A DNA stretch of 64,000 nt from the NCBI GenBank assembly GCA_964535305.1, contig CAZHTF010000001.1, forward strand, positions 82,933 through 146,932. Direction: 5' to 3'. The DNA comes from CAZHTF01 sp964535305. GTDB lineage: Bacteria > Planctomycetota > Phycisphaerae > UBA1845 > Fen-1342. The translations under genes and the position numbers were made by a program. Of the stretch, positions 8,351-17,444 are shown in pieces; position 1 is the stretch's first letter; each line of letters begins with the position of its first letter. Under the pieces are notes generated by a model, which had not been told where the DNA came from, ran no database searches, and saw nothing but the letters and a program-made list of their open reading frames with translations.

Positions 8351-9805
8351 ATGCACCGTCCGTCGTCGTACGCTCGACCGCGAAGCGCCGCGCCCTGCTG
8401 GCTCCGCGCGCTGGCCTGCGTCGGTTTCGCACTGCTTTTTCTCTTTCTGGCGGCGCAGGGGCTACGCTCGATTCACCTGCAATTCCCGGACTTCGAGTAC
8501 TTCTACAAAGCCGGGCGCTGGCTGCTGGACAACGGCGGACTGGATCGCGGCGTCGACCGGCTGACCGACGGACGCATCATCCAGCGCGGCAGCATCGAAT
8601 GGTATCTGCCGTTCGTCACGCGGCTGATGACCTGCGTCGCGTGGCTGCCGTTCGAGCACGCCGGCTACGTCTGGCTGACACTGAATCTGCTGGCCGCGAT
8701 CTCGATCGTGCGCATGACCGGGCGGCATCTGGTCAGTCAGCCGCCGCGCGACTGGCCCATCTCGCAGTTCGGCCCGTTTTTCGTGCTGATCGTCTTCTGG
8801 GCCTGGGAGTTTCGGCTGAACCAGATCGACACGCTGACGCTTTGGCTGCTGCTGAGCAGCTTTGTGTTATACCAGCGGAAGCGGCTGTGGCTGAGCGGTT
8901 TCTGGCTGGGTTTGGCGGCGCTGGTCAAGCTCACGCCGCTGCTGGTGGTTCTGTGGTTTGCACAGAAGCGCGAGTGGCGCGTCTTGTGTGTGGCGCTCCT
9001 GACCGCGCTGCTCGCAGGACCGGTCTCGGACGGGATCGTCTTCGGCCCGCGCGTAGCGCTCGAGGTGCATCGCGCTTGGTTTCGACAAGCGCTGCAAAGC
9101 TCGCATCGCGGGCTGATTCTCGATCAACGCGAGATGGACTGGCGCAACCAGGGCATGGGGGCAGTCGCCAGCCGCTGGCTGCACGACACCAACTGGAACA
9201 CGCGCTTCGACAACGACCCGCGCGCTCCGGATCGGCGCGAAGTGCGCACGCTCAACGTCGCCAACCTGCCGCGACCAATCGTCGCTTGGCTGGTCAGCGG
9301 CATCGCCGCCATCAGCCTGCTGGCGCTGCTGTGGATCGCGCGGCGACCGGCGCGGCGCATGAGCGCCTGGGCGCTGCGACTGGAGTGGGCGCTCTTCGTG
9401 CTGGCGATGCTATGGTTCATGCCGGTGATGCGTCGCTACCACCTGATCTGGATGTTCCCCGCGATTTCGCTGCTGGGCGCCGCCGTGCACTTCATCGGCC
9501 CAACGCGACGCTGGTCTTGGCTTACCTGCGGCGTGTTCGCGCTGGTCGGAGCGGCGCAGATCGCGCTGCTGCTGAAGACCTTCACACAGGACAATATCGT
9601 CGAAGCGACCGGCGTGTTCCTGGCGGTCGTACCGCTGGTTGCGGCGGCGCTGATCGGGCTGCTCTTCATGCTCGGGCGGGATTCGCGGCTGCTGCCGGAC
9701 GACGGTCCGCTGGCCGAAGGCAGTCCTGCCGAAGCCGCGCCTGGCGCAACTGCGGCGCATGGCGCTTCGGTCGCGCCGCAGGCGGTGCTGGTTGATCGTG
9801 GCTGA
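8351..9805 (+). CDS. GT87-type (DUF2029) membrane glycosyltransferase
   Basis: A 484-residue multi-pass membrane protein of the GT-C type, resembling GT87/DUF2029 enzymes that move sugars from lipid-linked donors on the outer face of the membrane. The first hydrophobic helix is at about residues 19-40. It is followed by a long loop with PDFEYFYKAG, the usual site of the acidic catalytic motif, and then many helices. The motif GLAALVKLTPLL (about residues 185-200) is characteristic of the family. The tail after the last helix is Ala/Gly-rich and probably cytoplasmic. The second GT87 gene overlaps its 3' end. Donor and acceptor are unknown. Confidence 0.8.
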   Translation: MHRPSSYARPRSAAPCWLRALACVGFALLFLFLAAQGLRSIHLQFPDFEYFYKAGRWLLDNGGLDRGVDRLTDGRIIQRGSIEWYLPFVTRLMTCVAWLPFEHAGYVWLTLNLLAAISIVRMTGRHLVSQPPRDWPISQFGPFFVLIVFWAWEFRLNQIDTLTLWLLLSSFVLYQRKRLWLSGFWLGLAALVKLTPLLVVLWFAQKREWRVLCVALLTALLAGPVSDGIVFGPRVALEVHRAWFRQALQSSHRGLILDQREMDWRNQGMGAVASRWLHDTNWNTRFDNDPRAPDRREVRTLNVANLPRPIVAWLVSGIAAISLLALLWIARRPARRMSAWALRLEWALFVLAMLWFMPVMRRYHLIWMFPAISLLGAAVHFIGPTRRWSWLTCGVFALVGAAQIALLLKTFTQDNIVEATGVFLAVVPLVAAALIGLLFMLGRDSRLLPDDGPLAEGSPAEAAPGATAAHGASVAPQAVLVDRG

Positions 9806-11147
9806 CGCGCCGCCGACCCGCGCGCCGCGCACGCGCCCGTCGGCTGACGCGCGCGTATTGGCCCTGATGACGCTGACGCTCGCGGCGCTTGGCGCGGTAT
9901 CGCTCACGCGCGCACTGCAGTTCCGCTATGACTTTCACCACTTCTATCTCGACGCGGAATACGTCTGGCGGCACGCCGAACTGAATCCGCAGATCGAGCA
10001 CAACGACGCGGAGCAGCGGCGGCAACTGCCTTTTTATCTGCCGGGCATCGCGGTGCTGCTAGCGCCGCTGGCGATGGGCGGCCGCGTACCGGCGGCGGTT
10101 GTGTGGACGCTAGGTCAGATCGGCGCCGCCGGCGTGTGCCTGTGGCTGGCTTACCGCGCGTGCGAACCGGAGCAGGACCGCGAGCAGGCCTGGCGGCGCT
10201 GGGTTTTGGTTTGGCTGCTGAGTCTGGCGCCACTCTACGAAGCTGCGAGATTCAATCAACTAAGCTTCCTGGTCCTGGCGCTGGTCTGGGGCGGAGCGCG
10301 CTGGATCTCTCACGCGGATGCCAGAACGCGCCACACAGAGATGAGCCGACGCGACGCCGACGTTCGTCGTTTACACGACCGAAATTCGCTCGTGGGCGGG
10401 GCGCTGATCGGCGTGGCGGCGGGTGTAAAGCTGCTGCCCGCAATCCTGCTACCCTGGCTACTCCTGCGCCGACCGAGAGCCGCGATCGCCATGCTGCTTG
10501 CCGCCGCGCTCGTCGCGGTCGGACCGAGCCTGCTGGCCTTTGGGCCGCAGCGAACGCTGACATACCTGACGCAGTGGGCCGAGCACAACCTGGGCGCCGC
10601 CCGCGGCATGCTCGACCCCGCGTTGCGCGAACATTTTATCGATCACCGCAATCAGAGCCTGGGCGACGTGCTGGCGCGGCTGACCGCTGAGGATCACCCC
10701 TATCGCGTTCCGTGGCAGCCGCTGACATGGTCCGACGATGTACGCCGCCGCGTGGTGCTCGGGGCGCAGATCGCGCTGTTGGCGGGCTTGATTGGCGTCA
10801 CGGTCTACAGCGGGACCGGCGGCTCCGCACATGCGTTCACGCTCTTCGCGTTGTGGTGCCTGGCGATGCTGCTGTTTTCGCCGCTGCTGCGGCAGTACTA
10901 CCTGATCTGGGCCATGCCGGCACTGGTGGCATTGGTGCGACACCAGCGCGGTGCAAGAATGCTTGCGAGAATCGCGGTGTTGCTATGGGTCGCCGGGCTG
11001 GCCGCGTGGTTATCGGAGACGGCGCGCGCCAGCGGCGTGCACCTGTGGATCCTGTTGGCGCTGGCAGCGGTGCTGTTCATCTTTCTTGCGATCGGCGGGC
11101 GCGCGGCGGCTACGCGCGGCGCGCTCGACGGCCCGTCGCGTAACTAG
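9798..11147 (+). CDS. second GT87-type membrane glycosyltransferase
   Basis: A paralogue of the preceding gene: a first membrane helix (ALMTLTLAALGAVSL), then RYDFHHFYLDAEYVW in the first large loop, a middle IGVAAGVKLLPAILLPWLL motif equivalent to the family KxxP helix, and further helices to the end. I place the start at the GTG at 9798, which overlaps the previous stop by 8 bases and has AGGCGG upstream. An ATG at 9759 would add 13 residues but has no ribosome binding site. The tight overlap means the two transferases are made together, so they may act on the same glycan or form a heteromer. About 449 residues. Confidence 0.78.
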   Translation: MADAPPTRAPRTRPSADARVLALMTLTLAALGAVSLTRALQFRYDFHHFYLDAEYVWRHAELNPQIEHNDAEQRRQLPFYLPGIAVLLAPLAMGGRVPAAVVWTLGQIGAAGVCLWLAYRACEPEQDREQAWRRWVLVWLLSLAPLYEAARFNQLSFLVLALVWGGARWISHADARTRHTEMSRRDADVRRLHDRNSLVGGALIGVAAGVKLLPAILLPWLLLRRPRAAIAMLLAAALVAVGPSLLAFGPQRTLTYLTQWAEHNLGAARGMLDPALREHFIDHRNQSLGDVLARLTAEDHPYRVPWQPLTWSDDVRRRVVLGAQIALLAGLIGVTVYSGTGGSAHAFTLFALWCLAMLLFSPLLRQYYLIWAMPALVALVRHQRGARMLARIAVLLWVAGLAAWLSETARASGVHLWILLALAAVLFIFLAIGGRAAATRGALDGPSRN

Positions 11148-11170
11148 CGCCTGCGCCGACAACTTATTCG

Positions 11171-11200
11171 TTGACTCGCGTTGGCGAACCCGGATAGATT
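11171..11200 (+). promoter_or_regulatory. sigma70-like promoter of the metalloprotease gene
   Basis: A -35 TTGACT (11171-11176), an 18 bp spacer and a -10 TAGATT (11195-11200), about 80 bp before the ATG at 11282. It is one of the clearest promoter-like pairs in the window. Confidence 0.5.
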
Positions 11201-11281
11201 CACCTGAATTGGGGAGGTAGTCCTCATTCACGAAGCTCGCGAGGTACCCGTACTTTTTCTCCCATTTTCGGAGACAGGCAC

Positions 11282-14200
11282 ATGAACTCTCGCCTCATCA
11301 AGCTCGCGCTGGGAGCAATCCTAGCCGGCGCGAGCGCGGCGCTCGCCGCGGACCGCATTCAGGCAACATCCCCGGACGGAAGCTGGTTCACGATCGATTC
11401 ATTGCCGGCGGCAATAGAGGCGGGCGACGCCTGGGTTCGCCCGGCCAAGTTCCAGGCCATCAAGGCCAATTGGGCGGCGCTGCGTTCGGTGCTGGGCGCG
11501 CTGCCGCACGAAGACGTCACGCCCGTGCAGCAGAGCACCGCGGTGGTCTGGCTGCCGATGCCGGATGGCTCATTCGCGCGGTTCGCCGTGGTCGAGTCGC
11601 CGATTCTGCACCCGCAACTGGGCGCGCAATATCCCGAGATTCGCACGTACCTGGGCCAGGGCCTGGATGACCCGGCTGCGACTGTCCGCTTCGACTCGAC
11701 CCTGCACGGTTTCCACGCCCAGATTCTCGGGTCCGCTGGCGCGGTGTACATCGACCCGGTCACCACCGGCGACCTGGACTATTACGCCAGCTACTACAAG
11801 CGCGACTACGCCAAGAACAGGCCGCATTTCAATTGCGGCACGCACGAGAACGACGTGGAGATCGAACCGCTGGCCACGCGCGGCGGCGGCGCAGCCCGCA
11901 CCGGCGCAACACGGCGCACCTACCGTATCGCAGTCGCCGCGACCGCCGAATACAGCGCCGGCAACGGCAATTCGGTTGGCACGGTGCTCTCGGCGATCAC
12001 GACGTCGATCAACCGCATCACGGGCATTTACGAGACTGACCTGGCGGTGCGGCTGCAGATCGTGCCGTCCAACAGCGCGATCATCTTCCTGAATAACCCG
12101 ATGGTGCCGGACCCGTACAACTCGCCGGAGAACGGAAGCGCAACCAACACGACCAACCAGTTTGTGCTGGATACGACCATCGGCTCGGCCAACTACGACA
12201 TTGGACATGTGTTTCACCGCACGTCGCTGGGCGCTAACGGCATCGCCGGCGCGATCGGCAACGTCTGCCGCACGGGCGAGAAGGCCAAGGGCTACAGCGC
12301 CGGCACGACGACCACGGGCGATCCGTTCAATGTTGATCTGGTGGCGCACGAGATGGGGCACCAGTTCGGCGCGCGACACAACTTCAACAACTGCTTTGGC
12401 GGACCGGGTGACAACCCGATCTACGCAGTCGAGCCCGGCTCGGGCACGACGATCATGTCGTACGCCGGCATCTGCTCGGGGAACAATGTGCAGTCCAACT
12501 CGGACCCGATGCTGGCCTGGATCAACATCGATCAGATGAACGCGTACATTGACCTGGGCGGCGCCTGCTTCGTCGGCTCGACGACCGGCAACTCGGCCCC
12601 GGTGGTGGCGGATGGCGGAACCCACGTAATCCCGGCGGGCACGCCTTTCGCGCTGACCGCCAACGCAACCGACCCGGACAACGACCAGCTCACGTATTCG
12701 TGGGAGCAGTCCAATCGTGGCGGACCGCCGAACCCGTTGCCGATCATCGACAACGGCGTGTCTCCGATTTTCCGTTCGTTCCGTCCGGCCAGCAGCCCGG
12801 TGCGCGTCTTCCCGCGCTTGTCGGCGATTCAGGCCGGTCAGTCATCCTCGGTCGGTGAGATCCTGCCAACAACCGCGCGGACGCTGACGTTTCGCTGTGT
12901 GGTGCGCGACAACCGCGCCGGCAGCGGCGGCGTGGAGCACACCGATGCAACTGTGACCGTGATCAACAGCGCCGGGCCGTTCAGCGTGACCGCGCCGAAC
13001 ACGGCCGGATCGTTTTCCGGAGCGCTGAACGTAACCTGGAATGTTGCCGGCACCAATGTCCCGCCGGTGAACACCGCGTTCGTGAAAATCTCGCTCTCAA
13101 CCGACGGCGGCGTCACGTTCCCGACGGTACTGGCGGAAAGCACGCCCAACGATGGCGCGCATTCCGTCGTGCTGCCGAACGTCTCGACTACGCAGGCGCG
13201 CATCAAGGTCGAGGCGACCAACAGCATCTACTTTGACATGTCGAACGCGAATTTCACCATCGCGGCTTCGCCGATCGCATCGTTTGTCTCCAACAATATC
13301 AACACGGTCAGCGACAACACCGGCAACGGAAATCGCAACGGCGCGATCGACCCCGGTGAGAGCGCCATCAATCTAACGCTCGGCGTGCGGAACATCGGCA
13401 CCGGGACGGCCACCAGCGTCGTGGGCAATCTCAGTTCCCTAACGCCGACGGTTTCGGTCGTCACCGGCCAGGCCTCATACCCGGATCTCGGTTCCACCGC
13501 CGAAGCCGGCAACCTGACGCCCTACGTGATTTCGGTCGCTGCGGACCATCCGTGCGGTCAGCCGATCACGCTGCGGCTCCAGGTGACCAATGCGCAGGTG
13601 GGTCCGAGCGCGTTTGACGTGACGCTCGACACGGGCCAGGGCACCGCGCCGACGCTGATCGCCTACAACGGCGCGCCGGTCGCCATTCCGGATAATGGCA
13701 CCGCCGTCGATATTCCGCTGGTGGTGAGCGGCACTGGCACGATCACGGACCTGAACTTCGCGTTCGACGGTGCAAATTGCTCCGCCGCGGACGACGCGCC
13801 CACTGTCGGCCTGCAGCACACCTGGGTTGGCGACCTGGTCGTGACGCTGATCAGCCCGCAGGGCACGCAGGTGACGCTGATGAACCGGCCGGGGCCGGCG
13901 CCGTTCGGCAGCGACGGCAACCATTTCTGCAACACGCTGCTGGATGACGAAGGCGGCCACCCGCTGATTCAGAGCATCCGCTTCGACGACCAGCCGCACT
14001 CGGGCAGCTACACGCCGCACTCGCCGCTGTCGGCGTTTGACGGTGAGGGCGTCGGGGGCACCTGGATTCTGCGGATTCGCGACGTTGCCGCGCAGGACAG
14101 TGGCACGCTGCGCGCCTTCTCGCTGCGGATCACGACGCCGCGGACCTGCCAGCCGCCTTCCACCAATCAGCCCTGCCCCGGCGACCTGACCGGCGACCGC

Positions 14201-14338
14201 GTGGTCAATGAGTCGGATCTGGGCGTGCTGCTGCAGTCGTGGCAGAGCGGACCGGGCGGCGATCTGAACGGCGACGGTCTGACCAACGAATCCGACCTGG
14301 GCTTGCTGCTGCAGAACTGGACGAACGTCTGCCCGTAG
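11282..14338 (+). CDS. secreted metzincin protease with P domain and dockerin-like tail
   Basis: A 1018-residue exported zinc protease. In order: signal peptide (1 to about 22, ending ALAADR); a propeptide-like region to about residue 190; a reprolysin-like catalytic domain with HEMGHQFGARH at residues 356-366 (three zinc ligands H356, H360, H366 and the general base E357) and a Met-turn IMSYAGIC; Ig/cadherin-like segments; a proprotein-convertase P domain (about 810-960); and a dockerin-like C-terminus with two loops, DLTGDRVVNESDL and DLNGDGLTNESDL. This tail recurs in the protein at 17445-19856. It probably degrades extracellular protein. The tail may bind calcium or mark a surface location; no cohesin partner is in the window. 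A promoter precedes it. Confidence 0.92.
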   Translation: MNSRLIKLALGAILAGASAALAADRIQATSPDGSWFTIDSLPAAIEAGDAWVRPAKFQAIKANWAALRSVLGALPHEDVTPVQQSTAVVWLPMPDGSFARFAVVESPILHPQLGAQYPEIRTYLGQGLDDPAATVRFDSTLHGFHAQILGSAGAVYIDPVTTGDLDYYASYYKRDYAKNRPHFNCGTHENDVEIEPLATRGGGAARTGATRRTYRIAVAATAEYSAGNGNSVGTVLSAITTSINRITGIYETDLAVRLQIVPSNSAIIFLNNPMVPDPYNSPENGSATNTTNQFVLDTTIGSANYDIGHVFHRTSLGANGIAGAIGNVCRTGEKAKGYSAGTTTTGDPFNVDLVAHEMGHQFGARHNFNNCFGGPGDNPIYAVEPGSGTTIMSYAGICSGNNVQSNSDPMLAWINIDQMNAYIDLGGACFVGSTTGNSAPVVADGGTHVIPAGTPFALTANATDPDNDQLTYSWEQSNRGGPPNPLPIIDNGVSPIFRSFRPASSPVRVFPRLSAIQAGQSSSVGEILPTTARTLTFRCVVRDNRAGSGGVEHTDATVTVINSAGPFSVTAPNTAGSFSGALNVTWNVAGTNVPPVNTAFVKISLSTDGGVTFPTVLAESTPNDGAHSVVLPNVSTTQARIKVEATNSIYFDMSNANFTIAASPIASFVSNNINTVSDNTGNGNRNGAIDPGESAINLTLGVRNIGTGTATSVVGNLSSLTPTVSVVTGQASYPDLGSTAEAGNLTPYVISVAADHPCGQPITLRLQVTNAQVGPSAFDVTLDTGQGTAPTLIAYNGAPVAIPDNGTAVDIPLVVSGTGTITDLNFAFDGANCSAADDAPTVGLQHTWVGDLVVTLISPQGTQVTLMNRPGPAPFGSDGNHFCNTLLDDEGGHPLIQSIRFDDQPHSGSYTPHSPLSAFDGEGVGGTWILRIRDVAAQDSGTLRAFSLRITTPRTCQPPSTNQPCPGDLTGDRVVNESDLGVLLQSWQSGPGGDLNGDGLTNESDLGLLLQNWTNVCP

Positions 14339-14469
14339 CGCGGCAGTCGTTGCCACCCGGCGCGTCGCGATTTGGTGGGCGCGCCGCGGGCGTTTCGGAT
14401 CGATTGCACGCGGGGCGGAGAGGCGCACATGCCCCTTCGCCCCGCGCTCGCTTTCCAGGAGTCAATCGC

Positions 14470-15243
14470 ATGCGCGGCATGTCGAACAATCGAGCCCATC
14501 GAATGGTGCGCGCGGTGCTCGCCGCCAGCTTTGCACTCGCCGCGAGCCTGTCGGCCTTCGCACAAAAAGACGCTGGCACGCCGAACAAGCCCGCCCAAGC
14601 GGAGCCCGGTGCTGCGCCCGTAGCTGAGATCAGCGCCGGCGGGCGGATCGAGGTGACGCTTGACGGAACGGCGCTGCGCGTCGAGTTGCAGGGCGTGCAG
14701 ATACCGGCGGCGGGCAAGGCTCAGGAAGACGCCAAACGTTTTCTCGACAACCTGCTGAGCGGTGAAACGGTCTACATCGAGTTTGAAGGCGGCCGCGCCA
14801 TGCGCCGCGCCGACGGGCGTGTGCTGGCGTATCTGTTCCGCGCGCCGGACCGGTTGTTCGTCAACGCCGAGATCGTGCGGCAAGGGTACGCGCGCGTCGA
14901 TGACAGCGAGGAGTGCCAGCACCTGGACGCGCTACGCGGCTATGAGCAGATCGCCAAGCGCGGCGCCAAGGGCATCTGGCGCGCCGGAAAAGGCGGCGCG
15001 GCTGCGGCCCGCGACCCGGGACCGGCGCCCGCGACGCGCCCGGCGAAGCCTGACGCGACCGCAGCGCCGAGCACTGGAGCACCTGGCGCCGGAGCGGCGG
15101 ACGATGGCACGGTCTACGTGACGCGCAGCGGCACGAAGTATCACCGCGCGAATTGCCGCCACGCCCGCGATGCGCAGCCGTTGGCGCTCGAGCAGGCCCG
15201 CAAGAAATACGAGCCCTGCCGCGTCTGCAAGCCGCCGAGCTGA
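14470..15243 (+). CDS. secreted SNase-fold protein with C-terminal Cys/His motif
   Basis: A 257-residue exported protein. The ATG at 14470 has AGGAG 10 bases upstream and yields a signal peptide ending near residue 31. Residues 60-172 follow the staphylococcal nuclease fold (GRVLAYLF, VNAEIVRQGYARV, ending AKGIW). Aligned to SNase, the catalytic Arg35, the calcium ligand Asp40 and Glu43 positions fall on E, Q and A (in VELQGVQIPA), while the Arg87 position is kept in GRVLAY. The nuclease activity is therefore doubtful. After an Ala/Pro linker, the last 40 residues carry GTKYHRANC with C229 and a CRVC pair at C250/C253, a small motif often found at the ends of such proteins and probably metal-binding. 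Confidence 0.8.
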   Translation: MRGMSNNRAHRMVRAVLAASFALAASLSAFAQKDAGTPNKPAQAEPGAAPVAEISAGGRIEVTLDGTALRVELQGVQIPAAGKAQEDAKRFLDNLLSGETVYIEFEGGRAMRRADGRVLAYLFRAPDRLFVNAEIVRQGYARVDDSEECQHLDALRGYEQIAKRGAKGIWRAGKGGAAAARDPGPAPATRPAKPDATAAPSTGAPGAGAADDGTVYVTRSGTKYHRANCRHARDAQPLALEQARKKYEPCRVCKPPS

Positions 15244-15385
15244 TCATTCTGCCGCTTCCCGCGACGATTGCATTGCCGCCATATTCACAGTTCAGAACCG
15301 CGACCCCGCTTCCCTGCCTGTCGCGGCTCTGCATGCGGCAATCCAACGCTTTGAATGCCAGCGTCAAGGTAGTTCAGTGTCCGCA

Positions 15386-17134
15386 TCATTCAAACTTGCA
15401 GTCGACCAGCTTGAGCTCCACACTGCGCCGCCCATTCCACTCGTTCAACATCGGCTCGAAAGCAATTCGCAGCCGACGCTGCTCGCGGAACTGCTCGAGT
15501 TGCTTTCCGCGGTTGAAGGCGATCACGCGGCGGAAGGTGCGGCCGGAGCGCACGGTGAACTGCAGGTGTTTGCCGGCCGCGCCCAGCACGCGCGGCTCGT
15601 CGTAGATTTCGAGCATCTCCGTCGCGAGCCGCGGCCGCGGGTTGCCCGGTCCGAACGGGGCGAACTTCTCCAGCAGCGCCACCGCATCGACATCCAGTTC
15701 CGCGAGGTCGACACAGTCATCCAGCCGCAGCTTGGGCTCGAGGTCGGCGGGCGTAAGCCGCTGCGCCGCTTGCGCGAGGAATGCATCCGTGAAGGCCTCA
15801 AGCTGGTCGGTGCGCAGCTTCACGCCAGCGGCCATCGCATGCCCGCCGTGGCTGAGCAGGTGCGGCTCGCAGGCGGCGAGCGCTTCGTGCAGCGGGAAAT
15901 GGCGCACGCTGCGGCCCGAGCCCTGCCCCAGTCCATTCTCGAGCGCGATCAGCACGGTCGGCCGGCAGAAGCGATCAACCAGCCGCGAGGCGACGATGCC
16001 GATCACGCCAGGGTGCCAGTCGACGCTGGCCAGCACGATTCCGCGGCAGGCGTCGCGATGGAAGCCGCGCTCGAGCACCAGCGCCTCGGCCTGCTTGGCG
16101 ATCTCGCGCTCCAGCGCCTGGCGCTGGCGATTGTGACCGTCCAGCGTCTGCGCGATTTGCGCGGCGGCGTCGGCGTCGGCGCGCGTGAAAAGCTCGACCG
16201 CAAGCCGCGCGTGCCCCAGCCGCCCGACGGCGTTCAGCCGCGGCGCGAGCAGGAAGCCGACGTCATAGTCATCGTAGCGCTGCTTGCCTGAGAGCCCGGC
16301 CACCTCAATCAGGGCCGCGAGCCCGGGGTTCCGCGGCTGCTTCAGGCCGCGCAGCCCGAACGCGGCGATCACGCGATTCTCGCCAGTGAGCGGGACAATG
16401 TCGGCCACCAGCCCCAGCGCCGCGAATGTCGTGGCTTCGATCAGGCACTCGCGCAGCGGCGGCGGAAGCCGCTCCGCGCCGCACCACGCTTGCGCCGCCG
16501 CCCAGGCGACCTTCAGCGCCACGCCGGCACCAGAGAGATCGGGATTGGCCGATGCGCCCAGCGCGGTCGGGTGCACCAGCACGTCGGCCCGCGGCAACGT
16601 GGCGCGCGGCTGGTGGTGATCGGTGATGATCAGCTCCAACCCCAGCGCGCGGGCCCGTTCCGCCTCGGCCAGCGCGGTAATGCCGCAATCAACGGTGACG
16701 ACCAGGGCCGGACCGTCGGCGGCAACTCTCTCGAGCGCGTCGGCGTTCAACCCGTAGCCTTCATCCATGCGGCTCGGGATGTAGTACTCAACCCGCGCCT
16801 GCATCCGCCGCAGCACGTGCCACAGGATCGTCGTGGCCGTCACGCCGTCCACGTCATAGTCGCCGTAGATCACGATGCGCTTCTGGGTCCGCGCGGCGTC
16901 GGCCAGGCGTTGGCCGGCCTCAACCGCGCCGGGCAGCGCGCTGGGCGCCAGCAATTGGCGGAACTCGGGATTCAGGAAGCGCTGCGCGAGCTCGACGTCT
17001 GTAATACCCCGATTCAGAAGCAATTGCGCGACGAACGCCGCGACGTGCGCCTGCCGCGCAAACGCGGCCCGCTGTGCGTGCGGCGGATCGACGATCCAGG
17101 TGAGCTGTCGGGCGGTGCGAGCGGTTTGGATCAC
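15386..17134 (-). CDS. recJ: single-stranded-DNA-specific exonuclease RecJ
   Basis: A 5'-3' exonuclease on single-stranded DNA, used in recombination and mismatch repair. It carries the DHH-family motifs YGDYDVDGVTA (residues 90-100), VVTVDCGI, IITDHHQP and, in the DHHA1 domain, SHGGHAMAAGV, followed by the C-terminal OB-like domain. I choose the GTG at 17134 because it gives 582 residues, close to the 577 of E. coli RecJ, and begins shortly before the conserved core. The open frame extends to a TTG at 17281 with Ser/Arg-rich residues that do not look like RecJ. The gene stands alone between two secreted-protein genes on the opposite strand. Confidence 0.93.
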   Translation of the reverse strand: MIQTARTARQLTWIVDPPHAQRAAFARQAHVAAFVAQLLLNRGITDVELAQRFLNPEFRQLLAPSALPGAVEAGQRLADAARTQKRIVIYGDYDVDGVTATTILWHVLRRMQARVEYYIPSRMDEGYGLNADALERVAADGPALVVTVDCGITALAEAERARALGLELIITDHHQPRATLPRADVLVHPTALGASANPDLSGAGVALKVAWAAAQAWCGAERLPPPLRECLIEATTFAALGLVADIVPLTGENRVIAAFGLRGLKQPRNPGLAALIEVAGLSGKQRYDDYDVGFLLAPRLNAVGRLGHARLAVELFTRADADAAAQIAQTLDGHNRQRQALEREIAKQAEALVLERGFHRDACRGIVLASVDWHPGVIGIVASRLVDRFCRPTVLIALENGLGQGSGRSVRHFPLHEALAACEPHLLSHGGHAMAAGVKLRTDQLEAFTDAFLAQAAQRLTPADLEPKLRLDDCVDLAELDVDAVALLEKFAPFGPGNPRPRLATEMLEIYDEPRVLGAAGKHLQFTVRSGRTFRRVIAFNRGKQLEQFREQRRLRIAFEPMLNEWNGRRSVELKLVDCKFE

Positions 17135-17444
17135 GTATTTGTCCGAGCTGCGAGACAGCCGCGACGCAAAACACTGTCTGGACGAAGCGTTGCTTGTGCC
17201 GCAACGGGCCAAGCCACGCGATCCAGACGCATTGTACGCGACCGTTCGCCGCGGTACGCAGCCGTGGCGTGCCGCGCTCAATTCCTAGCGGAATTTTTTC
17301 TGCGCAGAGTCGGTCTGTATGGCGCTTACCACTTGTGTCGGTCGCGGGCGATTTCCGGGGTTTATCTCACTGCGGATGGCGAACAGTCGGCTGTGGAGCG
17401 AGTCGGCGCATTCGCGTGACGGGTAACGACAGGGGTGATCCGTG
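17135..17444. other. spacer between recJ and the next secreted-protein gene
   Basis: About 310 bp, divergent. It probably holds the promoters of both neighbours, but I see no strong -35/-10 pair. It contains a small palindrome followed by a T run at 17280-17299, listed separately. Confidence 0.4.
17280..17299 (+). terminator. terminator-like hairpin with T run
   Basis: AATTCC, loop TAGC, GGAATT, then TTTT. It has intrinsic-terminator form on the plus strand, but the stem is short and AT-rich, and there is no plus-strand gene upstream for it to end. It might stop antisense transcription leaving recJ, or be chance. Confidence 0.3.
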
